Notes under the pieces: generated by a model | What the model was told of the DNA's origin: nothing | Database searches by the model: none | The model's input: only the letters and a program-made list of their open reading frames with translations | Shown: in pieces, positions 1 to 9,132 of the stretch | How positions within the stretch are numbered: the stretch's first letter is position 1 | How the letters are laid out: every line of letters begins with the position of its first letter | Translations under genes and position numbers: made by a program | Source: Heterostelium multicystogenum | Lineage: Eukaryota > Evosea > Eumycetozoa > Acytosteliales > Acytosteliaceae | Direction: 5' to 3' | Assembly: GCA_003667245.1 (NCBI GenBank) | Contig: RCNN01000586.1 | Coordinates: forward strand, 26,054-90,053 | Length of the DNA stretch: 64,000 nucleotides

Positions 1-295
1 GTTTGAACAGCGCGGCGGCCGTCGGTTTGCCGCAGCGTCGCTCGATGGCGGCCAACCCTTCGGACCAGCCCTGGAGCACGAAGCCACCGTTGCGCCCCGA
101 CGCTCCCCAGGCCACGCGACCGGCATCCAGCAGCACCACCGACTGCCCGCGGGAGACCAGCTCCCACGCCGTGCTCAGCCCCGCCAGCCCGGCGCCGATC
201 ACGCACACATCGGCCCGGGCGTTGCCACACAGCGCCTGGCGTTCAGTCGTGTCGCGCATCGTGGCGGTGTAGTAATTGTTGTTATAGGTGTACAT
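1..295 (-). CDS. FAD-dependent amine/amino-acid oxidoreductase, N-terminal part
   Basis: The reading frame starts at the ATG at 295-293 and runs off the left edge, so only about 98 residues are present. Residues 32-45 give a dinucleotide-binding fold, VCVIGAGLAGLSTAWEL, followed by the acidic end of strand 2 (VVLLDAG) and WGASGRNGGF, the pattern of the DadA/glycine-oxidase/PuuB family that oxidises amino acids or glutamylated polyamines with FAD. It lies downstream of the binding-protein gene of an amino-acid ABC importer on the same strand, so it probably oxidises the imported compound. The substrate cannot be told from the N-terminus. Confidence 0.8.
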   Translation of the reverse strand, partial: MYTYNNNYYTATMRDTTERQALCGNARADVCVIGAGLAGLSTAWELVSRGQSVVLLDAGRVAWGASGRNGGFVLQGWSEGLAAIERRCGKPTAAALFK

Positions 296-378
296 GAAGT
301 CGGTCGTCCTTTTTTCGCGGCGCAGGCATACAGCGCGCCGCGTCGAGGACGGGGCGCCTGTACGGCCTGTGGGGTTTT

Positions 379-1218
379 TTACTGCACCTGGGTGAGGTCG
401 GCGCCGTACCATTTCTCTGACAATTGCTTGAGCGTGCCGTCGGCTTTCATGTCCGCGACGATCTTGGTCAGCGCGCTGTTGAACGCCTCATCGCCCTTGT
501 CCACGGCGATGGCCAGGGGTTCGTAGTAGGCGGGTTTGCCTTCCACCCTGACGATGGGGTAGCCATTCTTGACGGCGGCGACGATGGTGGGCAGGGCGGA
601 CAGGGTTGCGTTCAGCCGCACCCCGTCTCCCATGCGCAGGTCATCCAACGGGCCCATGCTGTCGCCGTACGTGCGAACCTCGCCGGGGGTGACTTCGTAA
701 GTGAACGGCGGCACATCGGCGGCGTCGATCTTGAGGCGGCGGTTGATATAGTCCTCCGAAGTCGTACCGGCTTCGACGCCGATGATCTTGCCGTTCAGGT
801 CCGCCACTTTGGTCTCGGCCGCGTCCTTGTGCACTGCGAATACATACGGCGTGTAGTAGTAGATCGCGGGGAAGTCGAGCACCCGGGTGCGCTCGGTGGT
901 AGGCGTCATGGAGCCGACCGACAGGTCCCAGCGGCTCGACCAGCGCCCGGCGGTGATGATCCCGTATTCGGGCGTCACGAAGTCGACTTTGCTGCCCAGG
1001 CGTTCGCCGATTTCGCTGGCGACATCGATATCGAAGCCTTGCAGCTTATTGTCCGGGCCCAGGAACGATTGCGGTGGCCAGTTGGCCGAGGTGGCCACCT
1101 TGATCACCTTGGTTTCATGGATGCGGTCGAGGGTCGAGCCCGCCCAGGCCGCGCCTGTGAGGCTGGTGAGGACGGTGGCGACAGCGGCTGCGGTGAAGAA
1201 GCGAGTGAACGAGATCAT
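379..1218 (-). CDS. Amino-acid ABC transporter periplasmic binding protein (family 3)
   Basis: An intact 279-residue protein. Residues 1-26 form a Sec signal peptide ending AAWAG. The mature part has the family-3 layout: VIKVATSANWPPQSF near the N-terminus, the signature segment LQGFDIDVASEIGERLG, and the second-lobe motif KIIGVEAGTTSEDYI. It binds a polar amino acid or related compound in the periplasm and delivers it to the permease encoded at 2073-3038. It is the third gene of a leftward operon (permease, ATPase, binding protein, oxidoreductase). Ligand identity is not visible from sequence alone. Confidence 0.9.
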   Translation of the reverse strand: MISFTRFFTAAAVATVLTSLTGAAWAGSTLDRIHETKVIKVATSANWPPQSFLGPDNKLQGFDIDVASEIGERLGSKVDFVTPEYGIITAGRWSSRWDLSVGSMTPTTERTRVLDFPAIYYYTPYVFAVHKDAAETKVADLNGKIIGVEAGTTSEDYINRRLKIDAADVPPFTYEVTPGEVRTYGDSMGPLDDLRMGDGVRLNATLSALPTIVAAVKNGYPIVRVEGKPAYYEPLAIAVDKGDEAFNSALTKIVADMKADGTLKQLSEKWYGADLTQVQ

Positions 1219-1292
1219 GGGTAAGCCTCCAGTATCTTGAGTGCGGTGCCTGTTGTTTTTATCGGTGACTTCGCAAGGTTCGACGGTGCTGC

Positions 1293-2063
1293 TCAGTGGC
1301 TGAGAATCTGCGACAGGAATTCCCGGGCACGCTCGTGCTGCGGGTTGTCAAAAAACTCGGTGGGTTTGGCTTGCTCGATGATGCAGCCCTGGTCCATGAA
1401 GATGATCCGGTCGGCCACCCGCCGGGCGAATCCCATCTCGTGGGTGACGCAGACCATGGTGATGCCGTCCTGGGCCAGTTCGCCCATCACGTCCAGCACT
1501 TCCTTGACCATCTCGGGGTCAAGGGCCGACGTGGGCTCGTCGAACAGCATGATGCGCGGGCGCATGCACAAGGCCCGGGCAATGGCGACGCGCTGCTGCT
1601 GGCCGCCCGAGAGCTGGCTGGGGTATTTGTCGGCCTGGTTCCCGATGCGCACTCGGTCCAGGTATTCATAGGCCAGTTCGCGGGCCTGGGGCTCGCTGAG
1701 CTTGCTCACCAGACGCGGTCCCACCATGAGGTTCTCCAGCACCGTCATGTGCGGGAACAGGTTGAACTGCTGGAACACCATGCCGACCTGGCGCCGTATG
1801 CCCGCCACGCAGGCGGCATCACGGGTCAGCTCGGTGCCCTCGATGAACACGTGGCCTTTCTGGAAGTCTTCCAGCAGGTTCAGGCAGCGAATCAACGTGG
1901 ACTTGCCGGAGCCCGACGGCCCGCAGACCACCACGATTTCACCGCTGGCAATGTGCAGGTCGATGCCCTTGAGCACATAAAAATCGCCATACCATTTATG
2001 CATGTCCTGGATCGATATTGCAGGGTATGGAGCAGGGACTATTGAGGGCTGATTCATCGTCAT
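1293..2063 (-). CDS. Amino-acid ABC transporter ATP-binding protein (GlnQ type)
   Basis: An intact 256-residue ATPase. The Walker A motif GPSGSGKST is at about residues 49-57, the Q-loop segment [15 protein letters not shown] follows, the ABC signature [15 protein letters not shown] is at about 152-166 and the Walker B motif [13 protein letters not shown] at about 172-184, with the switch His in VTHEMGFAR. The length and the phrase [13 protein letters not shown] are typical of polar amino-acid importers (HisP/GlnQ). It lies 9 bases after the permease gene and about 70 before the binding protein, as in one operon. Confidence 0.93.
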   Translation of the reverse strand: MTMNQPSIVPAPYPAISIQDMHKWYGDFYVLKGIDLHIASGEIVVVCGPSGSGKSTLIRCLNLLEDFQKGHVFIEGTELTRDAACVAGIRRQVGMVFQQFNLFPHMTVLENLMVGPRLVSKLSEPQARELAYEYLDRVRIGNQADKYPSQLSGGQQQRVAIARALCMRPRIMLFDEPTSALDPEMVKEVLDVMGELAQDGITMVCVTHEMGFARRVADRIIFMDQGCIIEQAKPTEFFDNPQHERAREFLSQILSH

Positions 2064-2072
2064 GCTCCTGAT

Positions 2073-3038
2073 TCAGCGATGGGCGCGGTTGAAGTGCTTT
2101 TCCAGGCGGGCCTGGACGGTTTCCAGCACGATCGACAGCAGCCAATACAGCACGGCGGCGGTGATCAGCATTTCCAGGTGCCGGAACTCGGCGCGTCCCT
2201 GGGTTCGTGCCAGGAACATCAGCTCCCAGACGCCGATCACCGACACCAGCGAACTGTCCTTGAGCATCGAGATGAACTGGTTGCCCGTTGGCGGAATGAT
2301 CAAGCGCATGGACTGCGGGAGAATCACCCGGGTCATCGTCTGGAACGGGTTCAGGCCAATCGCCCGCGAGGCTTCCCACTGGCCCCGCGAGATGCTGCTG
2401 ATACCGGCGCGGAAGATCTCCGTCATGTAGGCGCCATAACACAGCGAGAGCGCCAGAATCCCGGCTGGAACCGCTCCAACGACATAGCCCAGTTGAGGGA
2501 TGCCCAGGTAAATCAGATAGATCTGGATCAGCAGCGGAACGCCGCGGAAAAACGAGGTGTAGAAGCTCGCAATCGCAATCGCGAAGCCGTTGGAAGACAA
2601 GCGCGCGGTGGCGCCCAGCAGCGCCAGGACGAACGCAATCGCAATCGAAATCGCCGACACGTAGACGGTGGTGAACACCCCCTGGGTGATCATGAAGCCG
2701 ATTTTGGTCGCGATGAAACTGTAGGAAAGGTTGAAGGTGTCGAAGAACAACAGGAACAGCACCAGCAACTCGCACCAGACCGTGATGATCTGCGCGCGCA
2801 AGGGAAAGCGGCCAAGGATGAACAGGTTCAGCACCACCGTCAGGGTGAACGTGCCGCCCACTGCAATATCTCGTGCCAGTGGTGCCTTCAGGTCGAGAAC
2901 GATGGGGCCCATCAAGTGGGAGAGGCGGCCTTCACCGACGCCGCAGGCGAGCGTGATGATGAAAATCACCACGGCCACCGCGCCCATGAATACCGCGCTG
3001 TCCGTCATGCGGGTCTTGACGATATGGTCTTTGTACAT
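2073..3038 (-). CDS. Amino-acid ABC transporter permease
   Basis: An intact 321-residue inner-membrane protein. The N-terminal third carries hydrophobic segments (AVFMGAVAVVIFIITLACGVG; LLVLFLLFFDTF). The C-terminal two thirds are the HisM/GlnP permease domain with the coupling-helix EAA motif EASRAIGLNPFQTMTRVILPQ that docks on the ATPase. It is the first gene of the leftward importer operon. At 321 residues it is longer than the usual 220-250 because of the extra N-terminal transmembrane region. Confidence 0.9.
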   Translation of the reverse strand: MYKDHIVKTRMTDSAVFMGAVAVVIFIITLACGVGEGRLSHLMGPIVLDLKAPLARDIAVGGTFTLTVVLNLFILGRFPLRAQIITVWCELLVLFLLFFDTFNLSYSFIATKIGFMITQGVFTTVYVSAISIAIAFVLALLGATARLSSNGFAIAIASFYTSFFRGVPLLIQIYLIYLGIPQLGYVVGAVPAGILALSLCYGAYMTEIFRAGISSISRGQWEASRAIGLNPFQTMTRVILPQSMRLIIPPTGNQFISMLKDSSLVSVIGVWELMFLARTQGRAEFRHLEMLITAAVLYWLLSIVLETVQARLEKHFNRAHR

Positions 3039-3254
3039 GGCTTACGCGCCCCGGGGTGAGCCCCCTTTATTGTTGTCAGTCCATTATGGGTTGACGAAAT
3101 GCCGGGCGGCACCCTGCGCAATGTTGGGATTTGCGGTTTTTATTGGCGTATGAGGGGATGGGAGCCGTACATATGCCGGGCGGAGTCATCAAGCTTTCGC
3201 CAGCAATCATTTCGCGCCAGACTCATGGGCATTCATTGCCCCAGGGTAGCCGCC

Positions 3255-3830
3255 GTGATTTCCCATGTGTTTTTAGGTACAGGTGATTTTGATCGGGCTT
3301 TTGCTTTCTATTCGAAGGTGATGGCTGAGTTGGGCCTCAGGTTGAAATTTTGCGATGCGGATAAACCGTGGGCCGGTTGGGTGGCTGAAACCGCACCTCG
3401 TCCGATCTTCGTCATTGGGGCGCCATTTGATGGCAACCCGAGTGCACCCGGGAATGGGCAGATGGTGGGGCTACTTGCGCCCAGTCGGGAAGCGGTTAGA
3501 AGAAGTTATACAGCGGCGTTGGCGCTCGGCGGGATATGTGAAGGAGAGCCTGGATTAAGGCCTCACTACCACCCCGATTATTACGGCGCGTATTTTCGAG
3601 ATACTGATGGCAACAAGCTGTGCGTGTGCTGCCATGATCCACAAGCAAATTACCTCGGTGAGGGTGAGTTTGAACGAGCAAAAGCTGAGGCTGGGATTTC
3701 GCATAGGCCAGGACGCTACGCAGCAGTTTGTTTCCGATGCCTTTCTGGAACGTACATTCCGAAGAGCGTCGACCCGAAGCACCCTCTCAACACGTTTTGT
3801 GAGGACCCGTCGCCAACGTCTGCCATGTGA
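3255..3830 (+). CDS. VOC-family (glyoxalase/dioxygenase fold) protein with an unusual C-terminal tail
   Basis: I place the start at GTG 3255 because the conserved family sequence begins VISHVFLGTGDFDRAFAFYS there. The single VOC module (about residues 1-125) has the recognisable segments RPIFVIGAPFDG, GNGQMVGLLAPS and YHPDYYGAYFRDTDGNKL, and normally stops just after CVCCH. Here the frame continues for about 65 residues (from DPQANYLGEG to the TGA at 3828-3830) with no family resemblance, so a frameshift or mutated stop near 3645 is likely. Such proteins are usually small stand-alone lactoylglutathione-lyase-like enzymes with no assigned substrate. Confidence 0.7.
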   Translation: MISHVFLGTGDFDRAFAFYSKVMAELGLRLKFCDADKPWAGWVAETAPRPIFVIGAPFDGNPSAPGNGQMVGLLAPSREAVRRSYTAALALGGICEGEPGLRPHYHPDYYGAYFRDTDGNKLCVCCHDPQANYLGEGEFERAKAEAGISHRPGRYAAVCFRCLSGTYIPKSVDPKHPLNTFCEDPSPTSAM

Positions 3831-3963
3831 GTCCGAGCTGCATCAATTTCCCCACAGCAAAAGGTTCACCAGGTTCGGCAAACCCAGAAAGTAAATCCCG
3901 CTCTCCGCCGAAATTCCGGGCGCGCCGTCCATTGGCACTCCTGATTCAGCAAGCAACTCACCC

Positions 3964-4076
3964 TGTGGCGAGGGAGCTTGCTCCCGCTGGGCTGCAATCG
4001 ATATCGACCTGACGGAACACCAGTGCCTGCTTTGGGGCCGCTTCGCAGCCCAGCGGGAGCAAGCTCCCTCGCCACA
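3964..4076. repeat. REP doublet (REPIN), type A
   Basis: A 113-bp inverted pair. The left arm starts TGTGGCGAGGGAGCTTGCTC and the right arm ends with its exact complement (GAGCAAGCTCCCTCGCCACA); the arms also share the CCGCTGGGCTGC segment. It lies between the VOC gene and the chemoreceptor. Nothing else is visible in the remaining non-coding parts at 3831-3963 and 4077-4327. Confidence 0.9.
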
Positions 4077-4327
4077 GGTTGTCGGATGCCCTTACGCTTG
4101 CGGTATTGGTCAGACGGTTACCGTTCTGCCACCTGCGCTGAGTGCTTTCGCCCCATTTTCGCGCACGGCACAGCGTGTTTTGCACGACGTCCCGCCTATC
4201 CAGCGGGCCCGACAACAGCGGTCCGTTTCTTGCTAGAGCCAGCTTAATCAATGACATGGCATTTTGCCGTCAATCATTTCAAAGCTTGATTCGCTGTTGA
4301 GGCGAGTGGTTCTAGGAGTAGTCGGAC

Positions 4328-6414
4328 ATGCAAAGTGTGTTGTCGCCAGGTATCCGCCTGCTCGGACGTTTTGGATTCGCGCGCAAGTTCCAGATCCTGT
4401 TTTTCCTGTTCATGCTGCCCCTGGCGGGCAGCCTGTGGATGATCGCGCAGGAGTACCGCACCAAAGCTGACGGTGATTTCCAATGAGCAATCCGGGGTGC
4501 GCGAACTGCTGGCGCTGGATGCCCTGGACGCCCAACTGACCGCCCAGCGCAACCTGGCGGCGCGCTGGAAAGCCGCCGACATCCTCCACGACCAGACACC
4601 GCGGCCAAGGCAGCCATGACTGCGGTCGATACCAATTTCCCGCTGATCCTGCAAAGCGTGCAGGCCCTGGGCGAGGCCCTCAAAGCCCAGAACGCCCGCC
4701 CGGATACCCTTGCACGCTTTGAGGCATTGCAAGCCTCGGTCACCGGCATGGATTCCCAATCCCTGCGCACCGTGGGCTGGTGGCCGGATGGTTATGACCG
4801 CTTCACGTCTGCGCTGAGCGCGATGCAAACCCTGCGCGAACAGATCACCATGGACACCGGGTTGATCCTCGATCCGTGGCTTGAAACCTATTTGCTGATG
4901 CAGATTTCCACCCAGCAAACCCCCGACCTGATCGAGCGTATCGGGCGTATGGCGAGCGTCGGGCAGTCATCCATCGCATCGGGGCAGTTCACCCTGCAAA
5001 GCCGTTTGCAGATGCGTGATTTGCGCGGTCGCATCGGCGATGCAAGGGACCAGTTGGTCAAGGCCGCCGCATCCCTCAAGGCCAAGCAATACCCGGGGCT
5101 GCAAACCTGGATCGCGCAATACGACGACAGCTTGCAACTGCTGGACAACGAACTGAAAGACCCTGGACGAAGGCGTGTTCGGCGGCACCATCAAGCTCGA
5201 TACCACCGGCTTCGAACGCAGTGTGGATGGCATGCTTGGCGCCCTCGGCGCGTTGCGTAAACAGTCGCTGACCTCGCTGGACGCGCGCCTGGGTTACTAC
5301 CGCGACAGCTCGCTCAAGCAATTCATCCCGGTGGCGGTGACGTTCAGCGTGCTGGCCCTGGCAGCCCTGTACCTGTTTCGTGTGCTTGCAGGCATCGATT
5401 CGCCGCAGTGCCAGCGGCATCACCACCCTGGCCGAATCCCTGCGCGACGGTAATCTGTGCGTTGAAGTGGCGGTGGAAGGGCGCGATGAACTGGCGGCCA
5501 TCAGCACGGCGCTCAACGTGGCGGTGGTGCAGTTGCGCACCAGCCTGCTGGGGGTCAATCACGAGACGCAGCAGTTGGGCTCTGCGGTGCTGACACTCAA
5601 TTCGCAATCGGGCAGCACGCTGACCGAAGTGGAAGACCAGCAACAGCAGATCAGCCAGATTGCAGCGGCCGCCACACAGTTGGCCGCGACCTCCATGGGC
5701 GTCGCCAAGAGCTGCGAGCAGGCCTCCGGCAGCGCGCAGAAAACCCGGCAGATTGCCGAAGACAGCAGCCGCGACAGCCAGCGCACCACCGCGAGTATCC
5801 AGCAACTCAACCAGCGCTTGACCGACACCTCCGATGCATTGGAGCGCGTCAGCCAGCAGGGCCAGCAGATCCAGTCGGTGGTTGACACCATTCGGGGTAT
5901 CGCCGAGCAGACCAACCTGCTGGCGCTGAACGCTGCCATCGAGGCTGCGCGGGCCGGTGAACAGGGGCGGGGATTTGCGGTGGTAGCCGATGAAGTGCGC
6001 AGCCTGTCGCAACGGACCCAGGCCTCCACGGCGCAGATCGCCGGCACGGTCGACAGTTTGCGCGCGACGGTGAGCCAGGCGGTCACCCTGATGGGCGTGG
6101 CCTGTGAGCAGGCGGTGACCGATGCCGAGTCCGTCACGGGCCTGGGCCATCGCCTGGGCGAGATCGCCAGCGCGGTGCAGAGCGTCACTGACACCCTGGC
6201 GCAGATCGCCACGGCGGTTGAGGAACAGGCAGCGACGGCGGATGAAGTGAGCGGCAATATCCAGCAGGTTGACCAGGCCGCCGGGCGCTTGCTCGACGGC
6301 GCGCGGGCGGTTAACCAGGCGGCGGATATGTTGAGCAAGGGCAGCCGGGCGTTGAGCGACAACACGGCGCGGTTCCAGCTGGTTTTGAGGGGCGGCCCAC
6401 AGCGCAATGAATAG
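4328..6414 (+). CDS. Methyl-accepting chemotaxis protein, broken by about four frameshifts
   Basis: The start ATG 4328 begins a short cytoplasmic tail followed by a first membrane helix ([19 protein letters not shown]). A roughly 280-residue helical periplasmic sensor follows, then a second helix ([19 protein letters not shown] at about 5323-5380), a HAMP-like segment and the cytoplasmic signalling domain, with the conserved hairpin tip [20 protein letters not shown] and [18 protein letters not shown]. The frame changes near 4470, 4590, 5160 and 5395; two of these are an extra A in AAAG, where removing one base restores the family sequence. A full protein would be about 695 residues. The ligand is unknown; the large sensor resembles helical PilJ/HBM-like domains. 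Confidence 0.88.
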
Positions 6415-6438
6415 ATGTTCTATCATGAGCATCTATTC
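6409..6438. promoter_or_regulatory. Inverted repeat between the chemoreceptor and LysR genes
   Basis: GAATAGATG at 6409-6417 is matched by its complement CATCTATTC at 6430-6438. Pairing extends inward to 12-bp arms with one mismatch around TATCAT. It overlaps the chemoreceptor stop codon (6412-6414) and ends 20 bp before the LysR start. No T-run follows, so it looks more like an operator, probably for autoregulation, than a terminator. Confidence 0.45.
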
Positions 6439-6458
6439 ATAAGCGGTGAAGCAATGCC

Positions 6459-7367
6459 ATGAGAGACCTGCCACCCACCTCGACATTGCGCGCCTTTGAG
6501 GTTGCCACACGCCACGCAACCTTCACTTCGGCTTCAGAAGAGTTGCATGTCACCCAGAGTGCCGTCAGCCATCAGCTCAAGCACCTTGAAGAACTCTGGG
6601 GATTGCAGTTGTTCCAGCGGGGCAAGTCACTCAGCCTGACGCCTGCCGGAGCAGCCCTTGCGCCGATCGTGCGCGAGTTTTTCATGAACCTTGAGGCGAC
6701 ACTCGCGGACCTGCGCGAGCAAAAGGGCAGGGTCCGGCTCAAGGTCAGTACCACCTATTCCTTCGCGCTGAAATGGCTGCTGCCCCGACTGCCGAGCCTG
6801 GCCCAACGGCACCCTGAAATATTGGTCACCCTCGACTCCAGCGACAAGATCATCAACTTTTCAAGCGCGGAGGCTGATGTTGCGATCCGCCTGGGCAACG
6901 GGAATTACCCGGCGCTGTACTCGGAGTTCCTGTTCCGCGAGCAGATTTTTCCGGTGGCCAGTCCCGATCTGTTGAAGCGCTTTGGCCGGCCACACACACC
7001 CGCCGAATTGCTGCGCTATCCCTTGCTGATGCGCGACGGCGCCGACCTGGTGCCGAAGTGGGAAGTCTGGTTCCAGCACGTAGGGCTCGCGATTGCGCCG
7101 CTCAAGGAAAAGTGTCAGGTTTGCGGATACCAACATGACGATAGAGGCGGCCCTTGCTCGGCCAGGGCATTGCATTGGCGCGCAGTGGGCATGTGGAGTC
7201 AGAGCTGAGCGATGGCAGCCTGGTGAGGCTGTTCGATGTGCCGTTCCCGTCACCGGTCGCTTATTACTTTTGTCTGCCCCAAAGGCATCGAGTCCCAGCC
7301 GCATATCGTCAGCTTTCGTGAATGGCTGACGCAGGAAGCCGTAAACGCCGGACTGGCTTACGAATAA
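6459..7367 (+). CDS. LysR-family transcriptional regulator, GcvA-like, frameshifted near the 3' end
   Basis: The N-terminal winged helix-turn-helix is clear: PPTSTLRAFEVATRHATFTSASEELHVTQSAVSHQLKHLEE (residues 4-44), the form used by GcvA/AmpR-like regulators. The effector domain follows to about 7100 in one frame. The conserved C-terminus (VRFADTNMTIEAAL..., then a segment ending VSFREWLTQEAVNAGLAYE) needs frame changes near 7105, 7150 and 7268, one of them an extra T in TACTTTTGTC, and ends at TAA 7365-7367. The neighbouring EamA exporter downstream in the same direction is a plausible target. Confidence 0.85.
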
Positions 7368-7380
7368 AGCATGAGGATTT

Positions 7381-7398
7381 GCTCATTCTTCAATGAGC
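7381..7398. promoter_or_regulatory. Short perfect hairpin upstream of the EamA gene
   Basis: GCTCATT and AATGAGC form a perfect 7-bp stem with the loop CTTC, 13 bases after the LysR stop and 45 bases before the EamA start. There is no T-run, so a terminator is doubtful; an operator is possible. Confidence 0.3.
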
Positions 7399-7442
7399 AG
7401 ACTTCGCTTCAGTTAAGGCGCCGGTTTGCTTAGGATGGGTGC

Positions 7443-8270
7443 ATGCCTTATCCCATTATTCTCCTGGTCCTCTTCGCTGCCTTACTGCACGCCAGTTGGA
7501 ATGCGCTGCTGCGTGGCGGCGCCGACCGGCTCTGGTCGATGACGGTGATGTGCCTGGCGGTCGCTATCGCCAGTGGCGGCGTTGCGGTGTTCCTGGACCC
7601 TCCGGCGCCAGCCAGCTGGTTTTATGTGGTGCTGTCAGCGGTGCTGCACGTGGGCTACAACCTGTTCCTGGTGCGCAGCTACAAAGTCGGAGACCTGGGG
7701 CAGACCTATCCGATTTCACGGGGCTCCTCGCCGGTGCTGATCACCCTGGGGTGCCGCGGTGTTTGCCGGGGAGAGTGTCTCGGCCAGCTCGCTTCTGGGC
7801 ATTGCCCTGGTGTCGGGCGGCATCATTTCCCTGGCGTTCAGGGGGCGCCGGCTCGCCGTTCCCAGCCTGCCATACGCCCTGGGCACCGGCTGTTTCATTG
7901 CCGCCTACAGCGTGACAGACGGCATCGGCGCGCGCCTGTCGGGTGCGCCGATGGCCTATACGGTGTGGATGTGCGCCTTGTGGGGCGTGTTGATGCCGGC
8001 GGTGTATATCGGCCTGCGGGGCCCGAAAAGTCTGTTCAGCCTGCGGCCCGGGTTTTTCACGGCCTTCGCCGTGGGCTGGTGTCGCTCCTGGCCTACGGAA
8101 TCATTATCTATGCCATGGCCGGTGCGCCCATGGGCGCGGTCTCGGCCTTGCGCGAGACCAGCGTGCTGTTTGCGGCACTGATCGGCTATTTCTTCCTGGG
8201 CGAGCACTGACGGTGCGCAAAGGTATTGGCTTGCGTGGTGATCGCCACCGGCACCATCCTCATTGGCTGA
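7443..8270 (+). CDS. EamA/DMT-family transporter, frameshifted
   Basis: The start ATG 7443 opens a string of membrane helices (PYPIILLVLFAALLHASWNALLRGG, VMCLAVAIASGGVAVFL, WFYVVLSAVLHVGYNLFLV) typical of the ten-helix drug/metabolite transporter superfamily. The reading frame changes near 7745 (continues VFAGESVSASSLLGIALVSGG), 8078 (GLVSLLAYGIIIYAMAGAPMG) and 8208, ending CVVIATGTILIG with TGA 8268-8270. The expected length of about 275 residues fits the family. Substrate unknown; such proteins commonly export amino acids or metabolites. Confidence 0.82.
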
Positions 8271-8312
8271 GGACAGGTAAAGCATTTCCCACCACCACAT
8301 GAAGGTTCGCGC

Positions 8313-9073
8313 AATGGATAACCGTCCGCAGGCACCGCTGATTTCTGATAACAGGTGGAAGTCGTGGCGTTGGCGCCGCCACCGCGCGGCTGGCCGCCGC
8401 ACAAGGTTATGACGTGGCGATCAGCTTCGTTTCCGATGAGTCTGCCGCCCTCGCGGTGGTGGCGGATGTAGAAGCGGCAGGGCGCCGGGCGTTGGCCGTA
8501 CGCGCGGACAGCGCAGACCCGGAACAGGTCGTCCAGTTATTTGCGGCGATAGATCGGACGTTCGGGCGCATCGATGTGCTGGTTAACAACGCCGGATCAA
8601 CGCGTTTGCAGTCCCGGGTCGAAGACTTGCCGTTCGAGCGGATGCAGCGGATTTTCGCGGTCAACGCGATCGGGCCGATGCTGTGGTGCCCAGCAAGCGG
8701 TGAAGCGCATGTCGTTTCGTCACCAGGGGGCGGGGTGGTGCCGTGATCAATATCTCGTCGGCATCCGCCCGGCTGGGCAGCCCCAACGAATATGTCGACT
8801 ACGCGCATCAAAGGGGCCTCTCGAGACCTCACCATCGGTTTGCCAAGGAAGTGGCCAGGAGGGAATACGCGTCAACTGCATCCGCCCGGGGCATATCTAC
8901 ACCGACATTCACGCCAGTGGCGGGGAGCCAGGGCGGGTTGATCGCGTGAAGGATTCGATCCCCATGGGCCGCGGCGGTCAGCCTGAAGAAGTGGCTCGGG
9001 CGATCCTGTGGCTGGCAGGCGCCGAGGCATCCTTCATCACCGTACGTTCCTGGATGTCACCGGCGGGAAATGA
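8313..9073 (+). CDS. Short-chain dehydrogenase/reductase, frameshifted
   Basis: A classical SDR read across several breaks. There is a glycine-rich nucleotide site near 8360 (in another frame), then LAAAQGYDVAISFVSDESAA, the structural motif DVLVNNAG at about 8573, VINISSASARLGSPNEYVDYA containing the catalytic Ser, a disrupted YxxxK region near 8800, and the typical end EGIRVNCIRPGHIYTDIHA...PEEVARAILWL...DVTGGK. Frame changes lie near 8350, 8690, 8800, 8855 and 9040. With about 253 residues it would be a normal-length NAD(P)-dependent oxidoreductase; the substrate is not evident. Confidence 0.8.
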
Positions 9074-9132
9074 GCAGCAGGGCATGGCACCGAGTTTCCT
9101 CGGTAGGCCACGCCCGGCATGCATGCACTGGC

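Noticed and set aside
4077..4327. A flagellar sigma-28 promoter before the chemoreceptor
   Set aside because: No convincing TAAA-N15-GCCGATAA match could be found.
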